DNA of 22,721 bases, from positions 1 to 22,721 of the IMG/VR virus record IMGVR_UViG_3300025120_000606, one strand, 5' to 3'. Origin of the DNA: a virus. Position 1 is the first letter of the stretch, and each line of letters starts with the position of its first letter. Made by a program: the position numbers and the translations under genes. The notes beneath the pieces were generated by a model. It saw nothing but the letters and a program-made list of their open reading frames with translations, had not been told where the DNA came from and did no database searches. This document shows, in pieces, positions 22,268-22,721 of the stretch.

Positions 22268-22506
22268 TATGCGTCTTCGTCAGGGTCAAACTCTGCTGCA
22301 ATGTCTTCTGGCTGCACCGGCTGGGCGTTTGTAACACCTGCCATTAGAGCTTCAGACACCTTGGCTAACGCAAATCTCTGCGTCTTGCCGACTTTCACAT
22401 AAGTATCTGAGGGTATAACACCATCCCGTACCCATTTACGGGTCGTGGATAATGACACACTAAAATACTTTGCGACATCTTCAATGGGGACTAATTGCTC
22501 CATCAC
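22267..22506 (-). CDS. Excisionase-like winged helix-turn-helix protein
   Basis: A 79-residue DNA-binding protein of the HTH_17/excisionase type. Residues 4-52 hold the domain: LVPIEDVAKYFSVSLSTTRK gives the first two helices, WVRDGVIPSDTY the end of the recognition helix and start of the wing, and VGKTQRFALAKVSEAL the wing strand and last helix. The C-terminal 25 residues are acidic and Pro-rich (PVQPEDIAAEFDPDEDA). Its ATG overlaps the end of the upstream gene by 4 bases. No integrase is visible, so it may act as a transcription regulator or replication accessory rather than a true excisionase. Confidence 0.8.
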   Translation of the reverse strand: MMEQLVPIEDVAKYFSVSLSTTRKWVRDGVIPSDTYVKVGKTQRFALAKVSEALMAGVTNAQPVQPEDIAAEFDPDEDA

Positions 22507-22721
22507 TTACCCTTCCTTATTGTTAGCGCGAATTCTGCGTCTACGTTTAACCCCTTCGGAAGAAGGTCTGGGTTTTCTTCTAAGAACTCCCGTACATTCT
22601 TCTGGTTGAGTCGTTTGTCCAAGAACTCTGGTACTTCATGTTCAAGAATAAACTTGTGCATGTTCTCCCAATCGCTAGTCCAATACTTCTGCTTCACCGT
22701 ACGGTAAAACGTACCAGCATC
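22503..22721 (-). CDS. C-terminal part of an unrecognised phage protein, cut by the window edge
   Basis: The last 72 residues of a leftward gene. The frame is open to the right edge without a stop (DAGTFYRTVKQKYWTSDW and onward), so the gene very likely starts outside the window; a GTG at 22697 is an in-frame codon but lacks a convincing ribosome binding site. The visible part has an aromatic-rich helical segment (WENMHKFILEHEVPEFLDKR), a second helix (NQKNVREFLEENPDLLP) and a C-terminal strand (GLNVDAEFALTIRKGK). It reads like the end of a longer early-region protein. The final residues overlap the start of the HTH gene (ATGA). Function is unknown. Confidence 0.7.
   Translation of the reverse strand, partial: DAGTFYRTVKQKYWTSDWENMHKFILEHEVPEFLDKRLNQKNVREFLEENPDLLPKGLNVDAEFALTIRKGK

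Noticed and set aside
22267-22506. Reading the excisionase-like gene as proof of a temperate phage
   Set aside because: Small HTH_17 proteins also occur as regulators in virulent phages, and no integrase, repressor or attachment site is visible.

Overview
The window is a gene-dense segment of a tailed bacteriophage genome. Almost every base is coding, neighbouring genes overlap by 1 to 8 bases or sit within about 12 bases, and there are two long single-strand gene blocks that converge near position 17.2 kb. No host housekeeping gene, tRNA, transposon or CRISPR array was seen. The mix of proteins (a gene-transfer-agent-type holin, very large Ala/Gly-rich virion proteins, a primase-helicase fusion and an acidic-tailed single-stranded DNA-binding protein) suggests a podovirus-like phage of a Gram-negative, probably aquatic or marine, bacterium. 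That is an inference: terminase, portal, capsid and DNA polymerase genes all lie outside the window, and no lysogeny gene was recognised inside it.

Layout. 1-1684 (+) is a lysis region: two small proteins with one membrane segment each, a small secreted or membrane protein with two cysteines, a 3TM-type holin and a T4-type lysozyme with an E-C-T catalytic triad. 1684-17165 (+) is a late structural block: a 619-residue tail or connector-type protein, a 59-residue protein, a TTG-initiated 107-residue protein, then four large low-complexity or helical proteins (843, 304, 381 and 583 residues) and a 2253-residue giant protein. The giant carries an Ala/Gly-rich membrane-active stretch, three degenerate repeats and a zinc metallopeptidase-like HEMTH motif. 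These five consecutive proteins look like internal or ejected virion proteins.

17166-17335 is the convergent junction and the only real non-coding stretch. It holds a 10-bp hairpin with a T-rich tail in the leftward direction, a second perfect 8-bp inverted repeat enclosing a strong ribosome-binding-site-like sequence, and five head-to-tail 10-bp repeats. 17336-22721 (-) is an early/replication block transcribed leftward from beyond the right edge: the C-terminal part of an unrecognised protein, an excisionase-like winged helix-turn-helix protein, a cysteine-rich protein of unknown function, a single-stranded DNA-binding protein, the primase-helicase, a second helix-turn-helix protein and a 76-residue protein of unknown function.

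The most notable candidate is a 74-codon gene (12574-12798) nested in another frame inside the giant virion gene. It has a strong Shine-Dalgarno sequence, a well-formed helical protein-like sequence, and it distorts the codon use of the enclosing frame where the giant protein is only a linker. Other points to follow up are an 18-residue phenylalanine repeat in the 381-residue virion protein, the decamer array at the junction, the metallopeptidase-like motif in the giant, and the conserved-looking cysteine cluster of the replication-block protein at 21599-22267.
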